From the NCBI GenBank assembly GCA_009873635.1, contig WAHY01000004.1:1844-33954 (forward strand): a DNA stretch of 32,111 nucleotides, written 5' to 3'. The translations under genes and the position numbers were made by a program. The notes under the pieces are model-generated. The model did not search any database. It saw only the letters and a list, made by a program, of their open reading frames with translations, and had not been told where the DNA came from. Below, one piece after another: positions 8,432-18,677 of this stretch. The number at the start of each line of letters is the position of its first letter. The first letter of the stretch is position 1. The stretch is from Nitrospinota bacterium. GTDB taxonomy: Bacteria; Nitrospinota; Nitrospinia; Nitrospinales; VA-1.

Positions 8432-9631
8432 TTGAATTTTAAGGCTGGCGAGAGGCTGGCCAGTGGAGGCTTTCTGAACTATTTGATCATAGCTGGAGAG
8501 GCATCTGGAGACTTGCATGGCTCAAAACTGGTGTCGGCATTAAAGGCTCGCTCGCCCGAGGCTGGTTTTAAAGGTATGGGTGGAGCCAAAATGAGGGAAG
8601 CCGGTGTGGATACGCTGTTTGGAATTGAGCGTATGGGCGCAGTCGGAATTGTCGAGGTTCTGGGAGACTTTGGCCATTATTACAAGGTCTATCGGACGCT
8701 GATGAGGGAAATTGCCTCGCGAAGCTATGATGCTCTGATTCTTATAGACTATCCTACGCTAAACCTTAGATTGGCAAAACAGGGAAGGCGTTTCGGTTGC
8801 CCGGTTTTCTTTTTCATCAGCCCCCAGATTTGGGCCTGGAGAAAAGGAAGAATTAAGGAGATCCGGGAATCCGTTAGTAAAATGTTTGTCATTCTCCCTT
8901 TTGAAGAGAAGTTGTATTTGGATGCTGGAGTGGACGCGGAATTTTTGGGGCATCCGTTTGTGGACCATGTTCAGCCCAGCCGGTCTCGTGAAGAAAGCCA
9001 GATAAAATATTCCTTGGATTCCAAGGTTAAAACAATTGGACTTCTGCCTGGAAGCAGAATGAATGAGATCGACTCTCTATTGAATGTAATGGTTGAGGCA
9101 GCTGAAAAAATTCGCAATGAACTGGGAGACTGTCAGTTTCTTCTGCCTGTCGCTAACTCTATTGATCCAGTTATTCTTAAACAGCGTTTGGGAACCAACC
9201 CTCTTGGTATAAAGTTGATTGAGGGTGAACCTTATGATGTGATGAATAGCTGCGATATGCTGATCATTGCGTCAGGCTCAGCTACATTGGAAGCGGGAAT
9301 GCTGGGTTGTCCCATGGTTATCATTTATAAGTTGAATCGATTGACCTACTGGTTGGCAAAGTTATTGGTCGATGCACCATTGGTGGGCCTGGTGAATATT
9401 GTTGCCGAGGAAGAGGTGGCGAAAGAATTAATACAGGATAAAGTGACAGTGGAGAATATTTCTGCGGAAGTGCTTGCTGTATTGCAGAACCCTGAAAAGG
9501 GAAAAGCGATTCGCGAGCGGCTACTGAAAATTAAGAACACTTTGGGCAGGCCCGGGGTTATGGAAGCCGTCGCGAAACGCATTGCTGATTATATGGATAA
9601 ATATAGAGACAATGAAAAAACTCCTGTTTAA
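8432..9631 (+). CDS. lpxB: Lipid-A-disaccharide synthase LpxB
   Basis: GT19 glycosyltransferase that joins lipid X and UDP-2,3-diacylglucosamine into the lipid A disaccharide at the inner membrane. Family motifs are in order: IIAGEASGDLHG, FKGMGGAKM, MGAVGIVEVLG, FFISPQIWAWRKGR, FLGHPFVDH, LLPGSRMNEI and ASGSATLEAG. No ATG lies near the expected N-terminus. The frame is open to TTG 8432. A GTGGAGG Shine-Dalgarno at 8463-8469 instead points to CTG 8474 (4 bases away) or TTG 8483 (13 bases away), which would start at MNYLIIAGE or MIIAGE. The coordinates give the longest supported frame, and the true start is probably 42-51 bases later. It overlaps the following acyltransferase by 20 bases. Confidence 0.94.
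   Translation: MNFKAGERLASGGFLNYLIIAGEASGDLHGSKLVSALKARSPEAGFKGMGGAKMREAGVDTLFGIERMGAVGIVEVLGDFGHYYKVYRTLMREIASRSYDALILIDYPTLNLRLAKQGRRFGCPVFFFISPQIWAWRKGRIKEIRESVSKMFVILPFEEKLYLDAGVDAEFLGHPFVDHVQPSRSREESQIKYSLDSKVKTIGLLPGSRMNEIDSLLNVMVEAAEKIRNELGDCQFLLPVANSIDPVILKQRLGTNPLGIKLIEGEPYDVMNSCDMLIIASGSATLEAGMLGCPMVIIYKLNRLTYWLAKLLVDAPLVGLVNIVAEEEVAKELIQDKVTVENISAEVLAVLQNPEKGKAIRERLLKIKNTLGRPGVMEAVAKRIADYMDKYRDNEKTPV
8463..8469 (+). promoter_or_regulatory. Shine-Dalgarno inside the 5' end of the lpxB frame
   Basis: GTGGAGG is the best ribosome-binding match around the lpxB 5' end. It lies 4 bases before CTG 8474 and 13 before TTG 8483, both in frame and right where LpxB homologues begin. This suggests a non-ATG start downstream of TTG 8432. 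Experimental N-terminal data would be needed to decide. Confidence 0.45.
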
Positions 9632-10256
9632 TTATGTACTCCCATACCTGCTTTTCGGGTTGATTTATATTTGGTGCCTGACTCTGCGAGAAAAAAACCT
9701 CAATAAAGAAGGGGAAAACCAATTCAAGCAAAACCCAGGTCCCTATATCCTGACCTTGTGGCATGGAAGAATTTTTTACCTGTTCTATTATCTTCGCAGA
9801 AACCCGGATTATTTCCTATTGATCAGTCCTAGTGAAGATGGAGATCTTCTTGCGCGTCTTGCCCGACTGATGGGCTACTCAGTAATACGAGGATCAACAT
9901 ATAAAAAAGCTGTTCCAGCAGCCCGGTCTCTGATTAAAGTCTTGCGTCGGAATAAACGGATCATCATCATTGCGGATGGTTCCCGTGGACCAAGATGCGT
10001 AGCCCAGCCAGGTTCGATTCAACTGGCAGCAATTACCGGGGTGCCTGTTTTCCCGATGACATTCGGGTCCAAAAATAAGGTGGTTCTAAAAACCTGGGAC
10101 CGGTTTGTCATTCCTATCCCTTTTACCCGTTGTACTCTTAATTTCTCATCCCCGATTTCTCTCGCCCGTAAGCCTTCAGAACAAAGTGTTGAGGAAAACC
10201 GAATTATGCTTGAAAATTCGCTGAATCATATAACCCAAGCCAGTGATGAGGCCTAA
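9612..10256 (+). CDS. DUF374 lysophospholipid acyltransferase-family membrane protein
   Basis: Member of the LPLAT-like DUF374 family, often encoded next to lpxB or kdtA and presumed to act on lipid A or another envelope lipid; the reaction is not established. From ATG 9612 the product has 214 residues. It has an N-terminal membrane segment (about residues 3-23), then ILTLWHGRIFYL, SPSEDGDLLARLARLMGY, VIRGSTYKKAVPAARSL, IIADGSRGP and WDRFVIPIPF, all in DUF374 order. The canonical acyltransferase HX4D box is not formed: WHGRIFY has Tyr at the Asp position, as is usual for DUF374. The start lies inside the last codons of lpxB (20-base overlap). A TTG at 9582 would add ten unlikely residues. It is the last gene of the envelope operon. 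Confidence 0.85.
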   Translation: MKKLLFNYVLPYLLFGLIYIWCLTLREKNLNKEGENQFKQNPGPYILTLWHGRIFYLFYYLRRNPDYFLLISPSEDGDLLARLARLMGYSVIRGSTYKKAVPAARSLIKVLRRNKRIIIIADGSRGPRCVAQPGSIQLAAITGVPVFPMTFGSKNKVVLKTWDRFVIPIPFTRCTLNFSSPISLARKPSEQSVEENRIMLENSLNHITQASDEA

Positions 10257-10319
10257 AAAAGCTTTAAATATAATCATTTCCGACCCTCATATACCTTAAT
10301 TTTAAGCATCTATACGTGT

Positions 10320-10348
10320 TTGAATTTGACTATGGGTTGTGGTATAGT
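10320..10348 (+). promoter_or_regulatory. Sigma-70-type promoter for glnB
   Basis: TTGAAT at 10320-10325 is followed by a 17-base spacer and TATAGT at 10343-10348. TGG directly before the -10 makes it an extended -10 element. The expected transcription start near 10355 leaves a leader of about 205 bases before the glnB ATG. Confidence 0.6.
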
Positions 10349-10420
10349 TCGCCCAGTTACGAATCCCTTTAAATCTATAGGTTTTTATAAGGTTCATCAT
10401 GAGATTGGGCAAGTTCTCAT

Positions 10421-10436
10421 TGGCATGAATATTGAA
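10421..10436 (+). promoter_or_regulatory. Possible sigma-54 (-24/-12) promoter before glnB
   Basis: TGGCATGAATATTGAA resembles the RpoN consensus TGGCAC-N5-TTGCA. The spacing is correct and the -24 GG is intact, but the -12 element reads GA instead of GC. Nitrogen genes are often RpoN-controlled, so it is worth noting, but the imperfect -12 keeps this tentative. Confidence 0.3.
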
Positions 10437-10491
10437 TTAATTCTTGTAACTGGTTAGGGGGTTTCCGAGTAGGAATCGTTATGGTTTGTAA

Positions 10492-10899
<408 letters not shown>

Positions 10900-11021
10900 T
10901 TTTATTTTTTGTTAGTATAAAGACTTGTTGTTTACATGCCTTGGTCTGATTTCCATATGTTTCTATTTTTGTTATGACACTCTGGGATTTAAAGCGCAGC
11001 CGGTTAACTAGCCCCTGATAT

Positions 11022-11049
11022 TTTACGTTTTAATTTTTTTGAATATAAT
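11022..11049 (+). promoter_or_regulatory. Sigma-70-type promoter for glnA
   Basis: A perfect TATAAT (11044-11049) lies 16 bases after TTTACG (11022-11027, four of six consensus bases). Transcription from about 11056 would give a 24-base leader carrying the AGGAG Shine-Dalgarno at 11067-11071. I found no convincing sigma-54 site in the 180-base glnB-glnA gap. Confidence 0.6.
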
Positions 11050-11079
11050 TCTTAACTATTTTATGCAGGAGATACATTA

Positions 11080-12492
11080 ATGACTCCAAAAGAGGCAGTA
11101 GATTTCGCAAAAAAGAATAATGCTAAAATTGTAGATGTTAAATTCATGGATCTTCTTGGGTCTTGGCAGCATTTTTCTGTTCCTATGAGTGAATTGGAAG
11201 AAAGTTTATTTGAAGAAGGATTGGGTTTTGATGGCTCCAGCATTCGTGGCTGGCAAGCTATTAATAATAGCGATATGCTCGTCATTCCCGATCCTGCTAC
11301 TACGGTGATGGATCCATTTATGAAAATCCCAACTGTAAGTATGATTTGTAATATTGTCGATCCAATTACAAAAGAAAAATATAGCCGAGACCCTAGAAAC
11401 GTTGCTCAAAAGGCCGAAGCTTATCTAAAGTCTACAGGTATAGGTGATACAGCTTTTTTTGGACCAGAAGCTGAATTCTTTCTTTTCGATAATATTCAAT
11501 ATGATTCTAATGTGAATGAATCGTTCTATTCGATTGACTCTGTAGAAGGAACTTGGAATACCGGTAGGGATGAAGACCCTAACCTTGGACATAAACCGAG
11601 GCATAAAGAGGGTTACTTTCCAGTTGCTCCTAGCGATACTTTGCAGGATATCCGGTCTGAAATGATGTTGCTAATGGAACAAGTTGGAATCACAATGGAA
11701 TGTCATCATCATGAAGTGGCAACTGGTGGTCAATGTGAAATTGATATGCGTTTTGCTCCACTGGTTAAATGTGCAGATAGCTTAATGTGGTACAAATACA
11801 TAGTTAAGAATGTTGCAAAAGCGCATGGCAAGACAGCTACTTTCATGCCTAAACCAATGTTCGGCGACAATGGTACAGGAATGCATACCCATCAGAGCAT
11901 TTGGAAGGATGGAAAGCCATTGTTTGCTGGGAATAGCTATGCTGGGTTCAGTGAAATGGGAATGCACTACATCGGTGGTATTTTGAAACATTCTAGGGCA
12001 ATATGTGCATTTGCTGCACCAACAACTAATTCCTACAAACGATTAGTGCCAGGTTTTGAAGCACCTGTTAATTTGGCTTATTCAAGTCGCAACCGGAGTG
12101 CTTCTATAAGGATACCAATGTATTCTCCAAGTCCCAAAGCTAAGCGATTGGAAATTCGTTACCCGGATCCTTCCTGTAATGGCTATTTAACTTTTGCAGT
12201 TATGCTCATGGCAGGTCTGGATGGTATCCAAAATAAAATTGATCCAGGCGAGCCACTAGATAAAAATATTTACTCACTCGGACCGGAAGAGTTGGCAAGC
12301 ATTCCAACTTTACCACATTCATTAGATCAAGCTCTCGATGCTCTCGAAGAAGACCATGATTTTCTTCTCAAGGGTGATGTTTTTACTCAGGACTTGGTCG
12401 AAACATGGATCGATTACAAACGTGAAAATGAGATCGATCCACTTCGACTCAGACCACATCCACTTGAATTCGAAATGTATTACGATTGCTGA
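11080..12492 (+). CDS. glnA: Type I glutamine synthetase
   Basis: Makes glutamine from glutamate, ammonia and ATP; cytoplasmic dodecamer and the main ammonia-assimilation enzyme. The 470 residues show the beta-grasp N-terminal domain ([14 protein letters not shown] and the [13 protein letters not shown] Asp latch) and the metal and ATP ligands in [11 protein letters not shown]. Also present are [16 protein letters not shown] and the substrate flap region [16 protein letters not shown]. The C-terminal KNIYSL places Tyr398 at the adenylylation site of the GSI-beta class, matching the glnE gene just downstream. ATG 11080 has AGGAG at a spacing of 8. A strong terminator follows. Codon choice seems more biased than in the neighbours, as expected for high expression. 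Confidence 0.98.
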   Translation: MTPKEAVDFAKKNNAKIVDVKFMDLLGSWQHFSVPMSELEESLFEEGLGFDGSSIRGWQAINNSDMLVIPDPATTVMDPFMKIPTVSMICNIVDPITKEKYSRDPRNVAQKAEAYLKSTGIGDTAFFGPEAEFFLFDNIQYDSNVNESFYSIDSVEGTWNTGRDEDPNLGHKPRHKEGYFPVAPSDTLQDIRSEMMLLMEQVGITMECHHHEVATGGQCEIDMRFAPLVKCADSLMWYKYIVKNVAKAHGKTATFMPKPMFGDNGTGMHTHQSIWKDGKPLFAGNSYAGFSEMGMHYIGGILKHSRAICAFAAPTTNSYKRLVPGFEAPVNLAYSSRNRSASIRIPMYSPSPKAKRLEIRYPDPSCNGYLTFAVMLMAGLDGIQNKIDPGEPLDKNIYSLGPEELASIPTLPHSLDQALDALEEDHDFLLKGDVFTQDLVETWIDYKRENEIDPLRLRPHPLEFEMYYDC

Positions 12493-12517
12493 TTCCAAAA
12501 TTATATTTATACTTTAT

Positions 12518-12548
12518 AACCCCCTGGGTTCTCCCAGGGGGTTTTTTT
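12518..12548 (+). terminator. Intrinsic terminator after glnA
   Basis: Nine-base-pair GC-rich stem, CCCCCTGGG (12520-12528) with CCCAGGGGG (12533-12541), around the loop TTCT. Seven T follow (12542-12548). Two upstream A can pair with the first T of the tract. It lies 27 bases after the glnA stop and separates glnA from glnE. Confidence 0.95.
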
Positions 12549-12606
12549 ATATGATAAATTAGGCAGGTATCAGGACTAGAATTCCAGACTCCATAAATAT
12601 AACTCC

Positions 12607-15600
12607 ATGATAGAAGAACTGATCCAACGAATTCATGAACGCAAGCCGTGGGATGAATCCTTGCTAGAGCCTATGCGCGGCTTTTCTCTTCGCGATCCTG
12701 AAAATGCATGGAAAGACATTATTGCTTTGGCAGGCCATGCCCAATTTGAAAAGTTATATCCCGGGTTTTTCAAAGTCTTGTTAACGCTGATTTCAAGTTC
12801 GCACAATGCGGATATGGCTTTGCACAACTTCGAGCGTTTTTCAGAGAAAATTTTAGATAAGGATTATTTATACACTCAACTGACCGATTCTCCCTCCTTG
12901 TTTGAAGCTTTGATCTTTTTGTTCTCTGGAAGCCAAATTCTCACCGATACACTCCTGAAGGAACCTTCATACGTAGATTGGTTGAGTCGCCCTGAAACCC
13001 TGGCCAATTCAAAATCCAAGGATATGTTAATGAGAGATTTCTATGAAATGGCTGGAGAAGAGTTTCAAGGAAAGAATATTTTCCCATCTCTCAGAAAATT
13101 CAAAAAAAGAGAATACATTCGCATTGGGTTAAGGGACTTGCTGGGGAAAGTTGACTTCAAGGAAACTGTTGAGGATATTTCTAACCTTGCGGATGTATGT
13201 TTGCAGGCCGCCTATGAGCATGCCGACCGTGAACTGCGAAAAAAATATGGGGTTCCTGTTTACCAGGATGCTGATGGGGATTGGAAGGAATCGGAATTTG
13301 CAATTCTCGGTATGGGTAAGCTGGGAGGTTGTGAGCTTAACTACAGTTCCGACATTGACTTGATTTATATTTATACTTCGAGTCAGGGAGTAACCCGCCC
13401 TGTTCACGAAAACGATTCTTCTACCATGAGTATCTCGAATCACGAGTACTTTAGCAAGCTGGCGTTGGAAATTTCAAAGTCCCTTAATGAAATAACTTCA
13501 GATGGTAATGTGTTTCGTGTAGACCTTGAACTGCGTCCAGAAGGCAAAAGTGGAGAAATTGTAAATTCCCTGGCCAGTTGTGAAGTTTACTACCAGTCCT
13601 GGGGAAGGACCTGGGAGAGGCAGGCTCTCATCAAGGCACGCGTTTCGGCGGGCAGTGAAAGTCTCGGTCAGGAATTTTTCGAAATGATTGAACCTTTTAT
13701 TTACAGGCGAAGCCTGGACTTTGATGCTATTGAGGAAATAAAGTCCATGAAGCGCAGGATCAATCAAAGCCTCAAAGGAAAACATTCAAAGGGAAATATC
13801 AAGCTTGGGTTCGGAGGAATTCGGGAAGTTGAATTCTTTGTCCAGGCCTATCAGTTACTTCTGGGTGGCAGGGATAAAAGCTTACGTGTCAGAGATTCGC
13901 TCGGCGCCATGAAAACGCTTTGTGAAAAAAATATTATCTCGTATGAAGACCACGAGCAACTTCGCGACGCTTACATATTTTTGCGAAACCTGGAAAACCG
14001 TGTGCAGATTACTTTTGGATTGCAAACATATCTCCTTCCAGAAAAGGAAGCCGACTTGGCTGTGTTAGCAAGAAAAATGAGAGTGATGGGTGATAGCCAG
14101 AAGTTTTTGGCAGATAACCTGATGAAAGAATATGAAAAGCACACCCGGTTTGTGGGAAAAATATTTGCGGAACAATTTGTTGAAAAAGAAAAAAGAGAAG
14201 CTGCAGAAACCATTTCCAGTGAATGGGATCGCTCTCGAATTGGCGAGGAGCAATTCACAATAAGCCATCTTGAACAAATCCCATTTCTTCCAGACCCCAA
14301 GAGGGCTTATCGATTTCTGGTGTCCTTTCGAGATGGTGCCCAGTTTTCACATCCTTCTGTGCAAAGTATCCAGGAGTTTTACAGCATCATTCCTAAAATA
14401 TTACAGCAGTGCAGAAAAGTGCCTCTTCCTGACTCGGCAATTGAAAACCTGTGCCATTTTGTGGAAGCAACAGGGGCACGGGACTCATTTATCAGCTTGT
14501 TTCAGGAGAATGAGAAGTTTTTGGAGTTATTGCTTATTCTTTTTGGCAGCAGTGGAATGCTGTCACAAATTCTTATAAGACGGCCTGATTTAGTGGATGT
14601 GTTAACAGATATGGATAGCATCTACCGCTTTAAGAAGGCTGAAAAAATCAGGGAAGATTTGGACCGGGCTTTAAAAAATGCCACAGACCTTGAATCCAGG
14701 TCGATAACACTCCGACGCGTAAAACAGGCGGAAGAACTTCGAATAGGTGTGCGCTACCTGATCAAGGAAGCGGACCTGGCTGGAACGCTGGAAGACCTTT
14801 CCAATCTTGCGGATGTATTTCTGGAAACGGTTTTTCAAATTTCATGCGAAGAACTGGAAAAAAAATCCGGTAATCCTTGCCTGAATAATTTTTGCATCAT
14901 TGGTATGGGTAAGCTGGGCGGTCATGAATTGAATTTCGGTTCAGATCTCGATGTTATTCTGGTCTACGGTGAAGGAGAAACCGATCCCCCGCCTGAGGGT
15001 TTTGCCAGTTATTATTCAGCATTGTCACAGTTAATCTATAAACTGACTTCTGAGATGACTTCCGCGGGTTATGCCTACAAAATTGATACTGAGCTCAGGC
15101 CAGAGGGCGATGCCGGGGTCCTGGTTCTTTCAATAGATGGATACGAAAAATACTTCGAGTCTCGCGCAAGAATCTGGGAACAACAGGCTTTGGTAAGAGC
15201 AAGATTTACAGCCGGTAATGTTGGGGTTGGTGAAAAATTTATAGAATCTTCCCAACGATTTGTTTATCAGGGCAAACTCGAATATGGAGCGCTTATAGAA
15301 ATTTCGCGTTTGCGGGAAAGAATGGAGATCGAACTGGCAAAAGAATCCACCAAAGGAAAAAATGTGAAGTTGGGATTTGGAGGATTAGCGGATATTGAGT
15401 TTGCGGTTCAAATTCTCCAATTGATGCACGGAAAAAAGTTTTTGCGTCTCAGGCAAACGAACACTCTCCTGGCTTTGAAAAGTTTTGTCGATCTCGGTTT
15501 GGTGGACCAGGTTTTGGCGGAAGAACTTATGGACAGTTACCTTTTTCTAAGGAACCTGGAATGTGTTTTGCGAATCATCCGACAGACACCAACCAATATT

Positions 15601-15768
15601 CTCCCAAAAGATAACATTGAGCTGGCACCTTTAGCCCGAATGCTCGGATATGAAGGTGATGAAGCGGAAAGCCTGGCGAGTTCCTTACTTGAAGACTATG
15701 CACGCCATACCCAACAGGTGCGTAAGCACTACCGAAAAATAATTGGCAACCTGCTCCGCGCGCACTAA
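12607..15768 (+). CDS. glnE: Bifunctional glutamine synthetase adenylyltransferase/adenylyl-removing enzyme
   Basis: Attaches AMP to, and removes it from, the GlnA tyrosine under PII control, setting glutamine synthetase activity. The 1053 residues hold two homologous nucleotidyltransferase halves. The N-terminal half (deadenylylation) has GMGKLGGCELNYSSDIDL near residue 235. The C-terminal half (adenylylation) has GMGKLGGHELNFGSDLDV near residue 766. Each is followed by a DxELRPEG motif and a helical GlnE-type regulatory region (LGFGGIREVEFFVQ and LGFGGLADIEFAVQ). Both sets of acidic metal ligands look intact. It is about 100 residues longer than the E. coli enzyme. ATG 12607 gives a natural start, though the Shine-Dalgarno is poor. 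Confidence 0.96.
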   Translation: MIEELIQRIHERKPWDESLLEPMRGFSLRDPENAWKDIIALAGHAQFEKLYPGFFKVLLTLISSSHNADMALHNFERFSEKILDKDYLYTQLTDSPSLFEALIFLFSGSQILTDTLLKEPSYVDWLSRPETLANSKSKDMLMRDFYEMAGEEFQGKNIFPSLRKFKKREYIRIGLRDLLGKVDFKETVEDISNLADVCLQAAYEHADRELRKKYGVPVYQDADGDWKESEFAILGMGKLGGCELNYSSDIDLIYIYTSSQGVTRPVHENDSSTMSISNHEYFSKLALEISKSLNEITSDGNVFRVDLELRPEGKSGEIVNSLASCEVYYQSWGRTWERQALIKARVSAGSESLGQEFFEMIEPFIYRRSLDFDAIEEIKSMKRRINQSLKGKHSKGNIKLGFGGIREVEFFVQAYQLLLGGRDKSLRVRDSLGAMKTLCEKNIISYEDHEQLRDAYIFLRNLENRVQITFGLQTYLLPEKEADLAVLARKMRVMGDSQKFLADNLMKEYEKHTRFVGKIFAEQFVEKEKREAAETISSEWDRSRIGEEQFTISHLEQIPFLPDPKRAYRFLVSFRDGAQFSHPSVQSIQEFYSIIPKILQQCRKVPLPDSAIENLCHFVEATGARDSFISLFQENEKFLELLLILFGSSGMLSQILIRRPDLVDVLTDMDSIYRFKKAEKIREDLDRALKNATDLESRSITLRRVKQAEELRIGVRYLIKEADLAGTLEDLSNLADVFLETVFQISCEELEKKSGNPCLNNFCIIGMGKLGGHELNFGSDLDVILVYGEGETDPPPEGFASYYSALSQLIYKLTSEMTSAGYAYKIDTELRPEGDAGVLVLSIDGYEKYFESRARIWEQQALVRARFTAGNVGVGEKFIESSQRFVYQGKLEYGALIEISRLRERMEIELAKESTKGKNVKLGFGGLADIEFAVQILQLMHGKKFLRLRQTNTLLALKSFVDLGLVDQVLAEELMDSYLFLRNLECVLRIIRQTPTNILPKDNIELAPLARMLGYEGDEAESLASSLLEDYARHTQQVRKHYRKIIGNLLRAH

Positions 15769-15846
15769 CGCCCGATCTTTACAATTACTTCATAAACATT
15801 CCAGTAACCAGAAATCTCGAGGGAAGTTTCAGATGGTTGGGCGTTA
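15766..15846. repeat. Inverted repeat spanning the convergent glnE and cimA stops
   Basis: TAACGCCC at 15766-15773 and its exact complement GGGCGTTA at 15839-15846 are separated by 65 bases. The left arm contains the glnE stop, and the right arm, read on the minus strand, contains the cimA stop. The right arm is followed on the plus strand by TCGGTTTTTATTT. A weak two-way terminator is possible, but the loop is long. Confidence 0.4.
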
Positions 15847-17409
15847 TCGGTTTTTATTTAGCTTGTGATCAATGCTGTCGATTAAGGCCTGCCAACTGGC
15901 TTCGATGATATTTTCAGAGACACCTACAGTTCCCCATTTTGAATGATGGTCGCCAGACTCTACCAGGACTCGCGTTTTTGCGCTTGTACCTTTTTTTTCA
16001 TCCAGGATACGAACCTTGTAATCGTAGAGGTTGACTTCTTCCAGTTCCGGGTAAAATTTCACCAAAGCTTTTTTGATGGCTTTATCCAGAGCATTGATGG
16101 GACCTGTTCCTTCAGCGGCCGAGACTTCCTGAACACCATTTACCCTTAACTTAACAGTGGCTTCAGAAATGGGCTCTTCATCTTCTTTGCGTTTTTCAAC
16201 GATGACACGGAAGCCTATAAATTCAAAAAAGACTTCTTTCTGCCCTAGCGCATCACGCATCATTAGTTCAAATGAAGCCTCTGCACCTTCAAACTGAAAG
16301 CCCAGGTTCTCTGACTCCTTAAGGGAGTTGAGGATTTTTGCAACCTTGGGATCTTTATCATCAACATCGATGCCGTATTCCCTGGCCTTATGAAGTACAT
16401 TACTTTTTCCTGAAAGGTCTGAAACCAGAATGCGCTGGTGGTTGCCAACTCTTTCAGGTTCGATGTGTTCATAGGTCAATGCGTTTTTGCGTACCGCACT
16501 TACGTGCACACCTCCCTTATGCGCAAAAGCACTTTTCCCTACAAACGGTTGCTGGTTCCAGTGTGCCCGGTTGGCCAGTTCATCTACAAAAGCGGAAACG
16601 TCTTTCAGGGTTTGCAATTGTTCATCGGTCATGCAGTCGATGCCCATTTTAATTTTAAGATTGGAAATAATAGAAACCAGATTAGCGTTTCCACAGCGCT
16701 CACCAATTCCATTGATAGTGCCCTGAACCTGCCCGGCCCCTGATTGAACAGCGGTGAGAGAGTTGGCGACCGCCACTTCCGAATCGTTATGGGCATGAAT
16801 CCCCATGTTGACAGATATGGACTTTTTAACATCATCGAAAATCGCGCGAACTTCATGTGGAAGTGTGCCGCCATTGGTATCGCAAAGGACAACCCAGTCG
16901 GCCCCTGCAGACTCTGCTTCCTTGATTGTCTTGAGGGCATATTCAGGATTATTTTTATAGCCATCAAAAAAATGTTCGCAATCAAAGAGAACTTCATCGC
17001 GATGTTTTTTCATATAGGCGATGCTTTCATAAATCATGCGAAGATTTTCATCAAGGTTGGTGCCCAGGGCATCTTGCACATGCAGGTCCCAGGTTTTCCC
17101 AAACAGGGTTACCACTTGGGTTTCTGTTTTTAAAAGAGCTTGCAGAACAGTATCGCTTTCCACAGTTTTTCCGGGATAGCGAGTGCTTCCAAAAGCAGTG
17201 ATCCGTGTTTGTGAAAAAGTAGCGCGGTTGGCTTTTTCAAAAAAATCGATATCCCTTGGATTCGATCCCGGCCATCCTCCTTCTACATAATGCACTCCCA
17301 GCTCGTCCAGTTTGTGGGCGATGCGGATTTTATCCTCAACGGTGAACGAAATTCCTTCCGCTTGGGATCCGTCTCTGAGCGTGGTGTCATAAATTTTTAC
17401 GGAACTCAT
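15844..17409 (-). CDS. cimA: (R)-citramalate synthase CimA
   Basis: Condenses pyruvate and acetyl-CoA to citramalate, the entry to 2-oxobutyrate and isoleucine without threonine deaminase. The 521 residues show the LeuA/HMGL TIM barrel, opening [18 protein letters not shown]. They also show [14 protein letters not shown] with the metal-binding His-x-His, [15 protein letters not shown], and a C-terminal LeuA-type allosteric domain ([22 protein letters not shown]). The FGSTRYPG region and the length match the CimA branch rather than isopropylmalate or homocitrate synthase. Its ATG overlaps the lysC stop as ATGA (17406-17409), so it is translationally coupled. It is the last gene of the minus-strand operon and meets glnE tail to tail. 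Confidence 0.95.
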   Translation of the reverse strand: MSSVKIYDTTLRDGSQAEGISFTVEDKIRIAHKLDELGVHYVEGGWPGSNPRDIDFFEKANRATFSQTRITAFGSTRYPGKTVESDTVLQALLKTETQVVTLFGKTWDLHVQDALGTNLDENLRMIYESIAYMKKHRDEVLFDCEHFFDGYKNNPEYALKTIKEAESAGADWVVLCDTNGGTLPHEVRAIFDDVKKSISVNMGIHAHNDSEVAVANSLTAVQSGAGQVQGTINGIGERCGNANLVSIISNLKIKMGIDCMTDEQLQTLKDVSAFVDELANRAHWNQQPFVGKSAFAHKGGVHVSAVRKNALTYEHIEPERVGNHQRILVSDLSGKSNVLHKAREYGIDVDDKDPKVAKILNSLKESENLGFQFEGAEASFELMMRDALGQKEVFFEFIGFRVIVEKRKEDEEPISEATVKLRVNGVQEVSAAEGTGPINALDKAIKKALVKFYPELEEVNLYDYKVRILDEKKGTSAKTRVLVESGDHHSKWGTVGVSENIIEASWQALIDSIDHKLNKNR

Positions 17410-18677
17410 TTTTTAGCAGTGCTCTTTTTTTTTGCTGTTTTCTTTTTGGTTTTTTTGTCTTCGAGTTCAAAAGCACCATGCAATGCAACAACAGCCTGTT
17501 TGGAATGTTTTTGCTGAATAATACAAGATACTTTTATTTCTGAAGTACTTATCATCAATATGTTAATTTTATGCGCGGACAGGGTTTTAAAAATTTGCGC
17601 CGCAACTCCAGAGTGGCTTCTCATGCCCGCACCGACAATTGAAACTTTAACAATTTTGGCATCCGCACTGACGTTGGCAGCTCTAATTTTTTTTGCCACT
17701 TTATTCATTATGACCATAGCTTCATCGAGTTCTTCCCGTTGTAATGTGAACGAAAGGTCGGTGTGCCCCTGTTCGCTGACATTCTGGATGATCATATCAA
17801 CAGAAATTGACGAGGCCGCCAATGGTTCAAAAATATTAGCTGCAATACCCGGCTGGTCTGGAACTTCCTTCAGGGTAATTTTTGCCTGGTTTTTGTCGCA
17901 CATGATTCCAGAAACAACCGGTTGTTCCATTTTTGGATCCTCCTCACAGATCAATGTTCCTTTGCCCTCTTCGGTAAACGATGATTTAACGAGCAGGGGC
18001 ATCTTGTATTTATGGGCAAATTCCACACAACGAATTTGCAGGACCTTGGCTCCCAGGCTGGCCATTTCAAGCATTTCATCATAAGATACCACATCCAGCT
18101 TTTTGGCCTGAGGTACGATTCTTGGGTCAGTGGTGTAAACGCCATCGACATCCGTATATATTTCGCATTTCCCGGCACCGAGTGCTACAGCAAGGGCCAC
18201 AGCAGTGGTGTCTGTTCCGCCTCGACCCAAAGTGGTCACATCGCCTTCCTCATTGATACCCTGGAACCCGGCGACCACGATCACATGATTTTTCTTCAAC
18301 ATTTTCAGGGCTCGCTTGGCATCAATGTTCTGTATGCGAGCCCGGGTGTGGGTGCTGTCTGTTTGCATACCGATCTGTCTCCCGGTCAGGGAAAGAGCTG
18401 GAATGCCCCTGGACTGCAGGGCAATAGTTAACAGGGCCGCTGAAATACGTTCTCCGGAAGACAAGAGCAGGTCTATTTCCCTGTTGGCCGGGCTTTTGGT
18501 CAGGCTCCTTGCCATTTTTAACAGCTTGTCGGTTTCTCCTGCCATTGCGGAAACGACAGCAACAATATCTGTTCCAGTTGCGCGGACTTTGGCGATGCGG
18601 TCCGCCACATGCTCAATGCGTTCCAAGGTGCCGACAGAGGTACCGCCATATTTTTGTACGATTAAAGATTTGTTCAT
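17406..18677 (-). CDS. lysC: Aspartate kinase with Lys-rich C-terminal tail
   Basis: Phosphorylates aspartate, the first step to lysine, methionine, threonine and diaminopimelate. The 423 residues start [14 protein letters not shown], with catalytic Lys9 and the ATP loop. The kinase domain continues with [21 protein letters not shown] and [14 protein letters not shown]. Two ACT domains follow (about 265-400; [21 protein letters not shown] and [19 protein letters not shown]) and should bind lysine and/or threonine. After the usual family end (ALHGAFELE) comes an extra tail of about 17 residues, ten of them Lys (residues 407-423), encoded by A-rich DNA with an A9 run. ATGA overlaps join it to both neighbours (18674-18677 and 17406-17409). 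Confidence 0.97.
   Translation of the reverse strand: MNKSLIVQKYGGTSVGTLERIEHVADRIAKVRATGTDIVAVVSAMAGETDKLLKMARSLTKSPANREIDLLLSSGERISAALLTIALQSRGIPALSLTGRQIGMQTDSTHTRARIQNIDAKRALKMLKKNHVIVVAGFQGINEEGDVTTLGRGGTDTTAVALAVALGAGKCEIYTDVDGVYTTDPRIVPQAKKLDVVSYDEMLEMASLGAKVLQIRCVEFAHKYKMPLLVKSSFTEEGKGTLICEEDPKMEQPVVSGIMCDKNQAKITLKEVPDQPGIAANIFEPLAASSISVDMIIQNVSEQGHTDLSFTLQREELDEAMVIMNKVAKKIRAANVSADAKIVKVSIVGAGMRSHSGVAAQIFKTLSAHKINILMISTSEIKVSCIIQQKHSKQAVVALHGAFELEDKKTKKKTAKKKSTAKK

Noticed and set aside
10320-10348. TTGACT (10327-10332) paired with TATAGT as the glnB promoter
   Set aside because: That spacing is only about 10 bases; TTGAAT with 17 bases is the better pair.
13971-14300. Minus-strand frames inside glnE
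   Set aside because: glnE is conserved throughout; these are by-products of its codon use.
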